Part shown: piece by piece, positions 1-9,347 of the stretch
How positions within the stretch are numbered: position 1 is the first letter of the stretch
Layout of the letters: every line of letters starts with the position of its first letter
From: an uncultured Methanoregula sp.
Lineage (GTDB): Archaea; Halobacteriota; Methanomicrobia; Methanomicrobiales; Methanospirillaceae
Direction: 5' to 3'
DNA length: 64,000 nucleotides
Assembly (NCBI RefSeq): GCF_963662735.1
Contig: NZ_OY759744.1
Coordinates: 1,530,153 to 1,594,152 of the forward strand
The notes under the pieces: generated by a model
The model's input: only the letters and a program-made list of their open reading frames with translations
Told to the model about the DNA's origin: nothing
The model's database searches: none
Made by a program: the position numbers and the translations under genes

Positions 1-1308
1 TGCTTCCGAGAACGGGTACACGGTGTGCCACCCGGGTTCGAGGAGCTGTCCGCCGGTGGTAGTATATTCCTCTCCTCCCGCTTCGAACAGGATCTTGAGG
101 GTCTTCCACTCTGCGTCAGGGGAGAGTGTTGCCAGGAACCTGCGGAGAACCAGCTCGTAGATCTTAAAAACATCATCTCCCAGCGCCTCCCTGGTTGCCC
201 CCCCGGTTGGGTGAATCGGCGGATGGTCGGTTGAGGATTTCTTGCCCCGCGTAGGTATGGCCCGGCGGTTTGCCATCACCCATTCCACGTCTTTCTTGAA
301 CGGGGAGTTCCGGATTGTCTTGAGGATCCCGTCGAGATCGAGCGATGGCGGATAGACCGTATTGTCGGTCCTCGGGTACGAGATGAAACCGTTCATGTAC
401 AGGTCTTCGGCAATCCGCATCGCGTTTGCCGCTGAGAACCCCATCCGGGCTGCTGCCACGATATACGTTGTCGTGTCAAACGGGGATGGTGCCCGGTCCT
501 GCTTGCTCCCGAACTTGACATCGGTTACGACCAGCGGGGCCTTCGTTTTGTCCCTTGCGGATTCTGCGGAGGTCTTATCGTGGAACCGGCCGTTCGTGTG
601 CCGGGCTTCTATTGTCTCCCCTGATTTCTCAGTCAGGAGCGAGAGCTGCCAGTATTTTTCCGGGACAAAGGCATCGATCTCTTTCTCCCGGTCCACGATC
701 ATGCCAAGCGTCGGGGTCTGTACCCTTCCTACCGAGAGGATATTCTGCCCGCCCCGGCGGGCTGCCAGGGATATGAACCGCGTTAAGGACGCTCCCCACA
801 TCAGGTCGATCGACTGCCGGGCTTCTCCTGCCGCTGCAAGCGCGAAATCCAGATCGGTCGTGTTGGAGAACGCGTGTCTGAGTTCCTGCTCGGTGATCGC
901 GGAAAACCGTGCCCGGTCGATCGGGACTTTGGTGTTGACCGCCCGGACAAGCTCGAATGCCTCTTTACCGATCAGTTCCCCTTCGGTATCAAAGTCCGTT
1001 GCAATGGTTACCCGGTCTGCTTTCTTTGCCAGTTTCTGGAGCAGGGATACGATCCTGCGTTCAGTCGGGATCTTGATGGTTTTTGCATCGATGAGGCTTC
1101 TCGGGGTAAACTTGTCGCTTCGCCAGTTCTGGTATCCCGGCTCAAAATCGATCTCGACAACATGTCCCCGGAGCCCCATGGTCATGGTGTCCCCGTAACT
1201 GTACGTGGAAACACCGGCATCCTTGTGCTCGGTGACTTTTTTACCCTCGCTGAGGATCTGCGCAATACGCCTTGCCGAGATATTCTTTTCTGCAACAATG
1301 AGGTGCAC
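1..1308 (-). CDS. topA: DNA topoisomerase I, type IA (C-terminal part outside the window)
   Basis: Relaxes negatively supercoiled DNA by cutting and passing one strand through a 5'-phosphotyrosine intermediate. The first 436 residues are present. They begin with a TOPRIM domain (MHLIVAEKNISARRIA) and include the active-site motif FISYPRTD, with the catalytic tyrosine near residue 311. I chose the GTG at 1308, which overlaps the end of gatB by a few bases; no ATG fits the domain start. The reading frame is open to base 1, so the C-terminal zinc-finger region lies outside. It is probably the last gene of the gatCAB transcript. Family assignment is firm. Confidence 0.93.
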   Translation of the reverse strand, partial: MHLIVAEKNISARRIAQILSEGKKVTEHKDAGVSTYSYGDTMTMGLRGHVVEIDFEPGYQNWRSDKFTPRSLIDAKTIKIPTERRIVSLLQKLAKKADRVTIATDFDTEGELIGKEAFELVRAVNTKVPIDRARFSAITEQELRHAFSNTTDLDFALAAAGEARQSIDLMWGASLTRFISLAARRGGQNILSVGRVQTPTLGMIVDREKEIDAFVPEKYWQLSLLTEKSGETIEARHTNGRFHDKTSAESARDKTKAPLVVTDVKFGSKQDRAPSPFDTTTYIVAAARMGFSAANAMRIAEDLYMNGFISYPRTDNTVYPPSLDLDGILKTIRNSPFKKDVEWVMANRRAIPTRGKKSSTDHPPIHPTGGATREALGDDVFKIYELVLRRFLATLSPDAEWKTLKILFEAGGEEYTTTGGQLLEPGWHTVYPFSEA

Positions 1309-1313
1309 GGCCG

Positions 1314-2768
1314 TTACGCCTCCAAATTTTTGAGCGCTTCCAGGAGAAGCCGGTTCAGCTCCGCCGGGTCGGCTTTCCCGCGGGTCTTTTTCATAACCTG
1401 CCCTACGAGGAAATTCAGGGCCCCTGCCTTGCCGCTCCGGTAATCCTCGAGTGCCTTGGGGTTTTCCCGGATGGCTTCCTCGATGGCAGTTGCGATCGCA
1501 CCGGCATCTCCCGAGGTTTTGGCCAGGTTCAGACGCTTCACGATCCCTGCCGCGGTTTCCGCATTCTCCCCCTTCTGGCGCTGGTCGAGCATGACCCGCA
1601 GGACTTCGACCCCGCTCTTGTCGGTGATGGTTCCCTCTTTGAGGATCCGGATAAGGCCGGTGAACCCGTCGGCATCGATCGCATCAAGGTTCAGGTTGCG
1701 GTAATTCAGCTCGCCTATCAGGGTATCGGCAATCCATGTTGCGGCAAGGGGGGAGAGACCAGGTTTGTCTGCTGCAACGACCTGCTCGAAGAAGTTTGCA
1801 AGTCTGAGTTCGCCGGTAAGGGTCCGGGCATGGTTGAGCGAGCAGCCGTATTCTTTGATGAACCGTTCCCTGCGGGCATCCGGGAGCTCGGGGAGGACAA
1901 TATCCTCCACCCAGGATTTCACCCGGAGCGGGCGCAGGTCGGGCTCGGGGAAGTAGCGGTAATCGTGCTCCTGCTCCTTGCTCCGGCCGGCCTGGGTGAC
2001 GCCCCGCGCTTCGAGGAAATGCCGGGTCTCGCGGTCGATCTTCTGGCCCCTCCGGATGAGGTTCTTCTGCCGGGTAACTTCGAACGTGAGCGCCTTCTCA
2101 ACGCCTTTGTAGGACGTGATGTTCTTGACTTCCACCCGCTCGCTTCCCTTGATCGAGATATTCGCATCCACACGGAGCGATCCTTCCTTCTCGGAATCAA
2201 AGACACTTAAGTATTCCAGGGTTGCCCGGAGTTTGTTTAAAAACTTTCGTGCTTCCTTGGGGGACCGCATGTCCGGCTCGGAGACGATCTCGATAAGCGG
2301 TATGCCCGCCCGGTTGTAATCCACGAGCGAGTATTTGCCCCGCTCGGTATTACCCATGTGGACCAGCCTTCCCGGGTCTTCCTCTACGTGAACCCGGGTA
2401 ATCCGTACCCGCTTCTCCCCGCCTTCGTCGCTCTCGATCTCCAGGTAGCCCCATTCGGCAAGCGGTTTGTCGTACTGGGTAATCTGGTATGCCTTGTCGA
2501 GGTCAGGGTAGAAATAGTTCTTCCGGGAGAACTCGGACTCGTTAAGAATCTCGCAGTTGAGGGCTTTTGCCACCCGCATCGCGTACTGGATTGCCTTCTT
2601 GTTGAGGGCCGGCATGGCGCCGGGCAGGCCGAGACAGATCGGGCAGACATGGGTATTGGCCCCGTCGCTCCGGTAATCCGTGGAGCACCCGCAGAAGAGC
2701 TTGCTCTTCGTGTCCAGCTGGCAGTGGACTTCAAGACCGACGATAACCTGGCCTTCCGCATCCGCCAT
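1314..2768 (-). CDS. gatB: Asp-tRNA(Asn)/Glu-tRNA(Gln) amidotransferase subunit B
   Basis: The tRNA-binding and kinase subunit of GatCAB, which converts mischarged Asp-tRNA(Asn) (and Glu-tRNA(Gln) where present) to the amidated form. At 484 aa it has normal family length. The N-terminus has the GLEVHCQL signature and a four-cysteine zinc-type site (C26, C28, C42, C45); the C-terminal 150 residues are the helical YqeY-like tRNA-binding region. The ATG at 2768 lies one base from the gatA stop codon, so gatC, gatA and gatB form one transcript. Archaea use the separate GatDE enzyme for Gln-tRNA, so this copy most likely serves Asn-tRNA. Confidence 0.96.
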   Translation of the reverse strand: MADAEGQVIVGLEVHCQLDTKSKLFCGCSTDYRSDGANTHVCPICLGLPGAMPALNKKAIQYAMRVAKALNCEILNESEFSRKNYFYPDLDKAYQITQYDKPLAEWGYLEIESDEGGEKRVRITRVHVEEDPGRLVHMGNTERGKYSLVDYNRAGIPLIEIVSEPDMRSPKEARKFLNKLRATLEYLSVFDSEKEGSLRVDANISIKGSERVEVKNITSYKGVEKALTFEVTRQKNLIRRGQKIDRETRHFLEARGVTQAGRSKEQEHDYRYFPEPDLRPLRVKSWVEDIVLPELPDARRERFIKEYGCSLNHARTLTGELRLANFFEQVVAADKPGLSPLAATWIADTLIGELNYRNLNLDAIDADGFTGLIRILKEGTITDKSGVEVLRVMLDQRQKGENAETAAGIVKRLNLAKTSGDAGAIATAIEEAIRENPKALEDYRSGKAGALNFLVGQVMKKTRGKADPAELNRLLLEALKNLEA

Positions 2769-2769
2769 A

Positions 2770-4068
2770 TCAGTTCACCGCCTGTTCGTAGGCATAAGCA
2801 ACATCGATGACCCGTTCGTCTTCGAACAGCCGTCCCATGATCTGGAGGCCGACCGGCATTCCCTGCGATTTGCCGCACGGAACCGAGATCGCCGGGATCC
2901 CGGCAAGGTTTGCCGGGACCGTGAGGATATCGGCGAGGTACATCGAGAGCGGATCGGTCTTCTCCTTCAGTTTGAAGGCAATGGTGGGCATAGTCGGGCC
3001 GGCAATCACATCGACATCGGCAAAGATGCGGTTGAAATCCGCCCTGACATTCTCGCGTGCAACCTGTGCTTTTGCATAATATTTCCCATAGTACCCGCTT
3101 GAGAGCGCAAAAGTGCCCAGCATGATCCTTCGCCGGACCTCGGGACCGAACCCGTCCCTGCGGACTTCCTGGTATGCATCGTGCCAGGATTTTTTCGTAT
3201 CTGCTGCAGGGCCGTACCTGACGCCGTCGAACCGGGCGAGGTTGGAGCTGGCTTCGCAGGTACAGGTGACGTAGTATGCGGCAAGGGCATATTCCATGGA
3301 GGGGATGCTGCAGGGGACCGTGACCGCACCCAGCTCTTCCAGTTTTCCGATAGCAGTCTTTACTACTCCCGCGACACCGGCATCCACGCCGGCCCCGAAA
3401 TATTCCTGCGGGATACCGATCCGGAGTCCTTTGATATCAGCACCGGGTGTATGGGAGTAAGGCTTGTCCCGTGACGTGGAATCGTGGCGATCGTAACCGG
3501 CAATGACTCCCATGAGGTCCGAAACGTCCGTCACGGTCTTTCCCATGGGTCCTATCTGTTCGAGGGAGTTTGCATAGGCGATAAGGCCGTACCGGGAGAC
3601 CCGGCCATACGAGGGTTTCAGCCCGACAATGCCGCAGAACGCGGCGGGACACCGGATCGATCCGCCGGTGTCGGTCCCAAGTGCCATCCGGACCATGCCT
3701 GCAGCTACTGCTGCCGCACTGCCGCCGCTTGAACCGCCTGGAACGCGGCCGGTGTCGCAGGGGTTGAGCGTGGGTCCGAATGCAGAGTTTTCCGTGGTGG
3801 TCCCCATGCCGAACTCATCCATGTTGGTCTTTCCGACAATGGCAGCGCCGGATTCTTTGAGGAGTTGTACGGTATGGGCATCGTACGGGGGGACGTACCC
3901 GTTCAGGATCTTCGAGGCGCAGGTGGTCTCAATATTCTGTGTCGATATATTGTCCTTGACAGCGACCGCAACACCTGCCAGTTTCCCGGTGCCGTGGGGG
4001 GCACGTTTGCAGATCGTCAGAAATGCGTTGTACCGGTCATCCGGCTCAAAGGTGATCTGCCCGGCCAC
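2770..4068 (-). CDS. gatA: Asp-tRNA(Asn)/Glu-tRNA(Gln) amidotransferase subunit A
   Basis: Glutaminase subunit of GatCAB: it releases ammonia from glutamine and passes it to GatB. The amidase-signature fold is clear: catalytic Lys near residue 38 (VAVKDN), the PGGSSGGSAAA stretch at 110-120 carrying the cis-serine, and the nucleophile Ser near 137 (DTGGSIR). At 432 aa it is somewhat shorter than many bacterial GatA proteins. It starts with GTG, whose G is the last base of the gatC TAG stop, indicating translational coupling. Confidence 0.95.
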   Translation of the reverse strand: MAGQITFEPDDRYNAFLTICKRAPHGTGKLAGVAVAVKDNISTQNIETTCASKILNGYVPPYDAHTVQLLKESGAAIVGKTNMDEFGMGTTTENSAFGPTLNPCDTGRVPGGSSGGSAAAVAAGMVRMALGTDTGGSIRCPAAFCGIVGLKPSYGRVSRYGLIAYANSLEQIGPMGKTVTDVSDLMGVIAGYDRHDSTSRDKPYSHTPGADIKGLRIGIPQEYFGAGVDAGVAGVVKTAIGKLEELGAVTVPCSIPSMEYALAAYYVTCTCEASSNLARFDGVRYGPAADTKKSWHDAYQEVRRDGFGPEVRRRIMLGTFALSSGYYGKYYAKAQVARENVRADFNRIFADVDVIAGPTMPTIAFKLKEKTDPLSMYLADILTVPANLAGIPAISVPCGKSQGMPVGLQIMGRLFEDERVIDVAYAYEQAVN

Positions 4069-4337
4069 TACATCACCCTCGGCGCCTTGATGAACCCGTC
4101 TTCCTTTGCAGCTGCATTGCGCAGCACCTCTTCCTGGGGAAGCGATGGCTCCACTACGTCCTCGCGCAGGACATTATAGAGATCCCGCGTGAATGTGGTA
4201 TCGCCCTGCACACGATCGAGCGTATCGAAATATTCCAAAATTGCGTTGAACTGGTGCGTAAAGGTGCCCAGCTCCTCCGGCCTGATGCCGACATCGGCAA
4301 GCTCCGCGATATGTTGTACGTCTTTTTCACTGACCAT
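4068..4337 (-). CDS. gatC: Asp-tRNA(Asn)/Glu-tRNA(Gln) amidotransferase subunit C
   Basis: Small (89 aa) stabilising subunit that wraps around the GatA-GatB interface. It has the typical N-terminus with an HIAELADVGI helix, the LGTFTHQFNAILEYFDTLD segment and the LRED motif. The start overlaps the end of the upstream asparagine synthetase-like gene by 11 bases, tying that gene into the same transcript. Confidence 0.93.
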   Translation of the reverse strand: MVSEKDVQHIAELADVGIRPEELGTFTHQFNAILEYFDTLDRVQGDTTFTRDLYNVLREDVVEPSLPQEEVLRNAAAKEDGFIKAPRVM

Positions 4338-5331
4338 GGTCCACCCTGCTGATGTGGTCTATGTAATCTTGCACGGACGTTTTATAACCGTTTTTACGGG
4401 CAAGCTTCCGGAGCACTCCGTACACCCCGCTCCCGTATTGCATGGCTTTCTTCTCGTTCCAGGCGAGATCTTTTGAAATATACTGTTCTGCGACCTCCCT
4501 TAAAGGGATCTTACGACGGCCGTCACGGACCTTGTCCGCTGCCGGGATCGCCCGGGCAGCGCGCACAACCCGGGTATCCAGGTAGGGCATGGAAAGGTAG
4601 GTGCCGTGGAGTGCTGCAATTGCCTGGTCGCGTCGTGCCTGTTGTTCGAGGCCGAGGAAGTCGCGCTCCAGATCGGACTCAAGCGTTGTCGACTCCAGGT
4701 ACCGGGAGTATCCCCCGAAGAGCTCGTCTGCACCCTGGCCGGTGATGATCCGGTGGTACCCGTTCTCCCCTGCCCATCGTGCAATGAAGAACTGGGTGAG
4801 GGCAATGCCCGTATTGACCGGGTCTTTTTTGGGAATCGTACTTACGACTATGGGAAGTGTCGCTTCTATCTCCTTTTCGGTGATCGTGACACACGTGCAG
4901 GAGAGCCCCAGCGATGCTGCGGCAGATTTTGCCTGCCCGAGATCGTGCGATCCATCAATACCCACTGCCACGCATTCGCGTTGTGCCAGGCAGGCGACGA
5001 GGGTTGAATCGACTCCCCCGGAGAGTGCAGTCACGCCCTCGTCACTTCGGAGCTTCACCGCAGTAACGATTGCATCTTCAAGCGGCATTTCCGAAGACGA
5101 GGGTTCGATATCCCCTTTTTTCTCCCCCTTGCAAAGGAGCGTGCCTTTGGGGCCGGTCCCTTCCATGATCCCGAAACAGTCCCTCGCAGTGCACTGGTCC
5201 CATGCCAGGAAAAATTCCCCCCCGAACCGGAGTATTTTCTCGCTCTGGTTTCTGCAGATGTCCTCAATTTCGGGATTGATTAGTTTTCTCCCCTCGAGTT
5301 CCACCCACCCGGATACCTGCAGTTCGCTCAT
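4327..5331 (-). CDS. Asparagine synthetase-like protein without glutaminase domain
   Basis: A 334-residue PP-loop ATP pyrophosphatase of the asparagine synthetase B C-terminal family. The ATP motif SGGVDST is at 104-110 and the second conserved motif GQGADELFGGY at 197-207. The N-terminal class II glutamine amidotransferase domain is absent: the first 90 residues carry no catalytic Cys2. It therefore cannot take ammonia from glutamine on its own and would need free ammonia or a partner. It overlaps gatC by 11 bases and is the first gene of the gatCAB transcript, so a link to asparagine or Asn-tRNA supply is likely but is inference. Another PP-loop amidation reaction cannot be excluded. Confidence 0.8.
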   Translation of the reverse strand: MSELQVSGWVELEGRKLINPEIEDICRNQSEKILRFGGEFFLAWDQCTARDCFGIMEGTGPKGTLLCKGEKKGDIEPSSSEMPLEDAIVTAVKLRSDEGVTALSGGVDSTLVACLAQRECVAVGIDGSHDLGQAKSAAASLGLSCTCVTITEKEIEATLPIVVSTIPKKDPVNTGIALTQFFIARWAGENGYHRIITGQGADELFGGYSRYLESTTLESDLERDFLGLEQQARRDQAIAALHGTYLSMPYLDTRVVRAARAIPAADKVRDGRRKIPLREVAEQYISKDLAWNEKKAMQYGSGVYGVLRKLARKNGYKTSVQDYIDHISRVDHGQ

Positions 5332-5541
5332 GTACAGTACACGTGTCCTGATCGTTCACACTCAGTACCCCGGCAATCTTTTTAAAACATATCTTTCCGG
5401 CCTGTGACGAGGGTTTGAGAAAAAAATTCCCGGAATGAACTCCTGTAATGATCCTGTTCACGGGTTTTGTGCCGGCAGGTTTCCATGAAAAAGGAATAGC
5501 GATGGAATTGTTTTTTGGCTTGAAGGGTCAAATAGTTTAGA

Positions 5542-5600
5542 GCGCGAGGGCAACCAGGTTGGCCAACGGCGCCGGACTTACGACCTCGTTGTAAGAACCT
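5542..5600 (+). pseudogene. Degenerate tRNA-Leu-like 5' half
   Basis: The stretch GGCCAAC-GGC-GCCGGACTTA matches the D-loop to anticodon region of the intact tRNA-Leu gene 70 bases downstream (GGCCAAC-TCC-GCCGGACTTA). After the anticodon position the similarity stops; there is no T-arm and no matching acceptor strand. It reads as the decayed 5' half of a second tRNA-Leu gene. It is unlikely to give a functional tRNA. Confidence 0.5.
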
Positions 5601-5613
5601 GACAGGATTTATC

Positions 5614-5696
5614 GGGAGGATAGGAAAGCTGGCCAACTCCGCCGGACTTAAGATCCGGTCCTTAGTGGTTCATGGGTTCGAATCCCATTCCTCCCA
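5614..5696 (+). tRNA. tRNA-Leu (anticodon UAA)
   Basis: Cloverleaf read directly: acceptor GGGAGGA (5614-5620) pairs with TCCTCCC (5689-5695), with discriminator A at 5696. U8 and A9 are present. The anticodon stem CCGGA/TCCGG encloses loop CTTAAGA with anticodon UAA at 5649-5651. The T-arm is ATGGG-TTCGAAT-CCCAT (5672-5688). The long variable region fits a class II leucine tRNA. CCA is not encoded and no intron is seen. Confidence 0.93.
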
Positions 5697-5839
5697 CTTG
5701 TTTTCATAGTTTCTTTTTGTGTACTTCAGGATTGTTCAAACTCAAAGGTACGTGAAGGACCATTGGGACCTGCAACCAATCTCCTGAAATATTCCGATAA
5801 TTTCAATAGAGCCCGCGATAATGTGTTGAATGCTACCCC

Positions 5840-7630
5840 ATGGCTGAACTCCGGCACCCGATTATCTTTCTGCCATCGCTGTTTCTCCTGATCCCCGTCA
5901 ATATCTATGTCATCGGAAACTGGCTCGGCGCCGGGATCCAGTGGGCTCTCTTCCGGTACCAGCTGACTATCGGGGGAGAAAGCCTGATCTCCTTCTCCCG
6001 GGATGCAGCATTTGTACTGACCGGCACCATTTCAGGGCAAAGCGGACTTGCCATTGCCATCTGGTCTCTATCCGTCCTCTTCCTCCTTGGGTATTTTGTC
6101 CTGAATCTATGGGCTGTGCTGGCTGGACATGCACCTGTTGTGAGAAAAAGTGGCATTATCCTCATAACCTGTGCGATTCTGTTCCTTGTTTCGGATATCC
6201 TCCAGTATGGAATTCTCCTTCATGGATCCGGCGGGGTGTGTATCCCCGTCGGGATTCCCCTGTTGTTTGTTTTCGGGATCTGGGTGTATTTTTCCGGAAC
6301 TGGTTTGGCCGGACCTGCGGCTCGCATACCGGTGGGTCCGGTTTCCTCCCAAAAAGAGGATTGTATTTCCCGGTTATTGTCGCTGTCCGGCTTTCGTAAG
6401 AACCGGGAACTGGTCTGTCTCATCCAGATTTCGATCATTGTTGAAGTTGTTGCATTCTTTTTCTGGCTGCTGCCAAATCTCCCCCTCGCGGTCATCCTTG
6501 GGGATACAAGGCTCTACTACTGGTATGCGACTTCCTTATTCTGGGGCCAGATCCCCTATGCAAGTTACTATGTCCCGTACCCGCAGTTCTTTTTTATTCC
6601 GGTCCTGCTGGCGCTCATTCCCACGCTGGGCGTCCAGAATTATACCGGGTACCTGTACTCGTTTTCAATCCTCATGGTCATTGTCAACGTGGCAACCTTG
6701 GTCATGGTTTATTCCGTTGCAGCCCGGTTGTGGGGCAAAAAAAAAGCATTTCTCTGCGGCTTCCTGTACGCGACAGCCATATCTGCAGCATTTTTTGTTC
6801 CGATAACGTACGATGCTGTCCCCTCATTCCTCCTCCTGCTATCGCTCTGGATGTACCTGTACCGGAACCCAGCTGCGGGTTTTCTTTTTGCAGCAGCCGG
6901 GGCGCTGACAAAGTGGTACCCCTTTATTTGCTTCCCCTATTACATCCTTCACGGCGTTAAATCCGGTAAAAAAATTACTGATTATAAAACACCCCTTCTC
7001 CTGTCAGGACTTCTTGTGGTATTGGCGGTCGTTCCCTTCATCCTCCTGAACAGCCGCGAATTTCTGAACACGTATACACGCCATTTTGGAAGAGCGCCGG
7101 AAGTCAACAGCTTTGTTTACTACCTGGATGCTCTCTGCCAGCTGGTATCAGGTACAAAACCTGTTGGCAGTTTCTCAGTTTTGCTCCTGGTTGCACTGGA
7201 ACTGGTCCTGCTCTGGTGGTATTACCGGCATCTTGATTCCCGGCCGGAGTCCCTTATCGGCTGCATTTTCCTGGGGATTTTTGTATTTGTTCTCCTGAAC
7301 AAGGTCTTCTCCACCAATTATATTATATGGCTTACCCCGTTTCTGGCCCTGTTCCTGGCAGGTTCTGCCAGAAAGATCCTGTTATTTTACCTTGTCCAGG
7401 TTATCCTGTACCTTGAAACGCCCGTACTCTTCGGGATCGTATATGCACCTTCAACCTTCGGAAGTGTGAGCGGGAGCAGTTATTTTGTTCTTGACGGTAA
7501 TTCCCCGACACTCGCTTTTGTGTTTTACACTCTAAAATTCGGGATACTTTTCACGGTTTTGTATGTTATTGTGCGGGATCTCAAAAAAGAAAACAGCAAT
7601 CCGGGTTCACAGGCAGCCGGTCCGGAGTAA
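5840..7630 (+). CDS. Polytopic membrane glycosyltransferase, GT87/DUF2029-like
   Basis: A 596-residue integral membrane protein with about a dozen hydrophobic segments. The loop after the middle hydrophobic segments reads GDTRLYYWYA, and a later region reads LTKWYPFICFPYYIL; both resemble GT-C glycosyltransferases of the GT87/DUF2029 type, which use polyprenyl-phosphate sugars outside the membrane. The start ATG has only a weak ribosome-binding site. No neighbour gives a pathway. Family placement is from pattern recall; the substrate is unknown. Confidence 0.6.
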   Translation: MAELRHPIIFLPSLFLLIPVNIYVIGNWLGAGIQWALFRYQLTIGGESLISFSRDAAFVLTGTISGQSGLAIAIWSLSVLFLLGYFVLNLWAVLAGHAPVVRKSGIILITCAILFLVSDILQYGILLHGSGGVCIPVGIPLLFVFGIWVYFSGTGLAGPAARIPVGPVSSQKEDCISRLLSLSGFRKNRELVCLIQISIIVEVVAFFFWLLPNLPLAVILGDTRLYYWYATSLFWGQIPYASYYVPYPQFFFIPVLLALIPTLGVQNYTGYLYSFSILMVIVNVATLVMVYSVAARLWGKKKAFLCGFLYATAISAAFFVPITYDAVPSFLLLLSLWMYLYRNPAAGFLFAAAGALTKWYPFICFPYYILHGVKSGKKITDYKTPLLLSGLLVVLAVVPFILLNSREFLNTYTRHFGRAPEVNSFVYYLDALCQLVSGTKPVGSFSVLLLVALELVLLWWYYRHLDSRPESLIGCIFLGIFVFVLLNKVFSTNYIIWLTPFLALFLAGSARKILLFYLVQVILYLETPVLFGIVYAPSTFGSVSGSSYFVLDGNSPTLAFVFYTLKFGILFTVLYVIVRDLKKENSNPGSQAAGPE

Positions 7631-7687
7631 CCGGATACAATTTGCGTGAAAAAAGGTTGTGCGATCCCAACCCGGGCCTGTTCCAGC

Positions 7688-8212
7688 TTACCATTCTACT
7701 GCAGTGAGCGCCTTGACAAAGGCCTCGGCAAACTCTTTGGATGCTGCGGGTCCGTTTGCGGTAATAATCCGGTTATCGCTGACTACCGGCTGGCTGACAA
7801 GGACCGCTCCTCCGGCTCTCATTTCGCGGAACAGGATGGGGTTGTCGAAATACGTTGCTTTTCTTCCTTTGAGTGCACCCGCCCGGGCAAGGACTCCCGG
7901 CGCAAGGCAGATTGCTCCTACGACTTTTTGCGAATCGGCAAAATATTTTGCCAGCACGAGAAGAATTTCATCGTTCCAGAGATGTGCCTGTGCTCCTGCA
8001 CCCCCGACGATAATAAGGCCGTCGTACTTCTTGGGATCGATCTCTTCGAATGACTGGGTGGCATTCACCTTTGCTCCCATCATCCCGGTGCAGGTCCCCC
8101 TCCTGATAGAGGCGATATCAAACCCGATCCCTGCTTTCTGCAGTGCCGCAACGGGTTCTGCCAGCTCTTCGTCCCTGAATTTTTCCGGTGCCACGGCAAT
8201 AAGAATCTTCAT
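7688..8212 (-). CDS. DJ-1/PfpI family protein
   Basis: A 174-residue Rossmann-like protein of the DJ-1/ThiJ/PfpI superfamily. The nucleophile elbow AICLAPG places the reactive cysteine at residue 102, and a conserved acidic residue is in FRDEEL near residues 12-17. Family members include deglycases, chaperones and peptidases; the exact activity cannot be read here. It stands alone, convergent with the upstream membrane protein gene. Confidence 0.9.
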   Translation of the reverse strand: MKILIAVAPEKFRDEELAEPVAALQKAGIGFDIASIRRGTCTGMMGAKVNATQSFEEIDPKKYDGLIIVGGAGAQAHLWNDEILLVLAKYFADSQKVVGAICLAPGVLARAGALKGRKATYFDNPILFREMRAGGAVLVSQPVVSDNRIITANGPAASKEFAEAFVKALTAVEW

Positions 8213-8305
8213 GATGATCGAGATTTCCTTTATTTGTATTTGAGGTTTGGTGATTGATCTCCGGACCCGCGCCTGCAGATCGCGTCAGGAAAAAGAATGC
8301 CTCTT

Positions 8306-8554
8306 TTATTTTGAACCATTACCCGGTCCGCTATCCGTGGACGGATCTTTCTGGACAATCGCTGCCACCCTTCCCACCCTGCCATCGGTAAGACGCACTT
8401 TGATCCCATGGGGGTGGAACGAGGAATTTGTCAGGATCTCCTGCACGATCCCCGGCGTCCGCTTACCGCTCTGCTGGTCCTGTTTCTGGATGATCTCGAC
8501 TGCGAGGCCGGGATGGATCAATGTTCTCTGCTGAGGATTACCTGGGGACGCCAT
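8306..8554 (-). CDS. YwbE family protein (DUF2196)
   Basis: An 82-residue protein matching the YwbE/DUF2196 family throughout: the IHPGLAVEIIQKQDQQSG segment, then GIVQEILTNSSFHPHGIKVR and GRVGRVAAI. The family has a small beta-barrel, KOW-like look and no established function. Gly/Ser-rich residues end the protein. It stands as a single gene. Confidence 0.88.
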   Translation of the reverse strand: MASPGNPQQRTLIHPGLAVEIIQKQDQQSGKRTPGIVQEILTNSSFHPHGIKVRLTDGRVGRVAAIVQKDPSTDSGPGNGSK

Positions 8555-8606
8555 AGTTCTGAGTAACGTTTAGCCTGTTGTTCTCGGTTCAAAAAGAGGA
8601 TTGATA

Positions 8607-9347
8607 TCAGGATGATGTGGGAGTTACCGGGGCGTCGTGTGCCCCGCTCCCGGTCTCCAGGAATCCCTGTGCCGATGTCCAGCCATGGTTCTCACCGAAC
8701 ATCAGCAGGCTGATATCTGTCCGGTACTCGTTGGACTTTTGCTCAAAGATCTTCCAGCTGTTCCTGCCGGCGAGGGATGATGTGAATTTCACTTCAGCGT
8801 TCGGGTTTGTGATGTAATCCGCATAGAACGATGTCGTGTAGGTAAAGCAGGAAGATCCTGCCGGGGAATTACTCCTGCAATTGGCTTTCCCGATATTCTG
8901 GACCGGGCGGAACATTGCACTGTCCAGGACGGGGTCGACCGTGTCAATGGGTCCCTTTGTGTTCAGTTCGGTTCCGAAACTGATGATATAGGGATTCTTT
9001 GCCGTGGTTCCCGCGGGAGGAATGATTGCCGGTGTGGTGACCTTCAGCATTGTCATCTTGTCGGAGCCGAATACTGTAGTGGTCCACGTATCCGGAACGC
9101 CGGCAATGTTCTTGGCGCTGAACTGGCTGATGACTGGTGAATTGCCAGCCCTGTTTGCCGGCACCGGGATGAAAAACGTCACATTGTAGAGCGGCGAGTC
9201 CGTGCTGATCGTGCAGGTGTACGTGTAGGTACTGGAAAGCGAGGTCCTGTACGCGTTCTCGACATAACCGGTGTACATGAATACACCTGCAAACGATACG
9301 AGGATAACGATGAATAATCCCAGAGTTATCTTGATAATCCTGTCCAT
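8607..9347 (-). CDS. Membrane-anchored extracellular protein, unknown function
   Basis: A 246-residue protein with one N-terminal transmembrane helix (about residues 5-26, LGLFIVILVSFAGVFMYTGY) and a long Ser/Thr/Asn-rich outer domain. The outer domain contains only two cysteines besides one near the N-terminus. I start it at 9347 because a GGAAGGGG site lies just upstream; a longer form from 9431 is open but lacks such a site. I do not recognise the family. Confidence 0.7.
   Translation of the reverse strand: MDRIIKITLGLFIVILVSFAGVFMYTGYVENAYRTSLSSTYTYTCTISTDSPLYNVTFFIPVPANRAGNSPVISQFSAKNIAGVPDTWTTTVFGSDKMTMLKVTTPAIIPPAGTTAKNPYIISFGTELNTKGPIDTVDPVLDSAMFRPVQNIGKANCRSNSPAGSSCFTYTTSFYADYITNPNAEVKFTSSLAGRNSWKIFEQKSNEYRTDISLLMFGENHGWTSAQGFLETGSGAHDAPVTPTSS

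Noticed and set aside
5542-5696. Intron-containing single tRNA-Leu spanning both tRNA-like parts
   Set aside because: The upstream acceptor strand (GCGAGGG) cannot pair with the downstream TCCTCCC, while the downstream copy forms a complete cloverleaf by itself.
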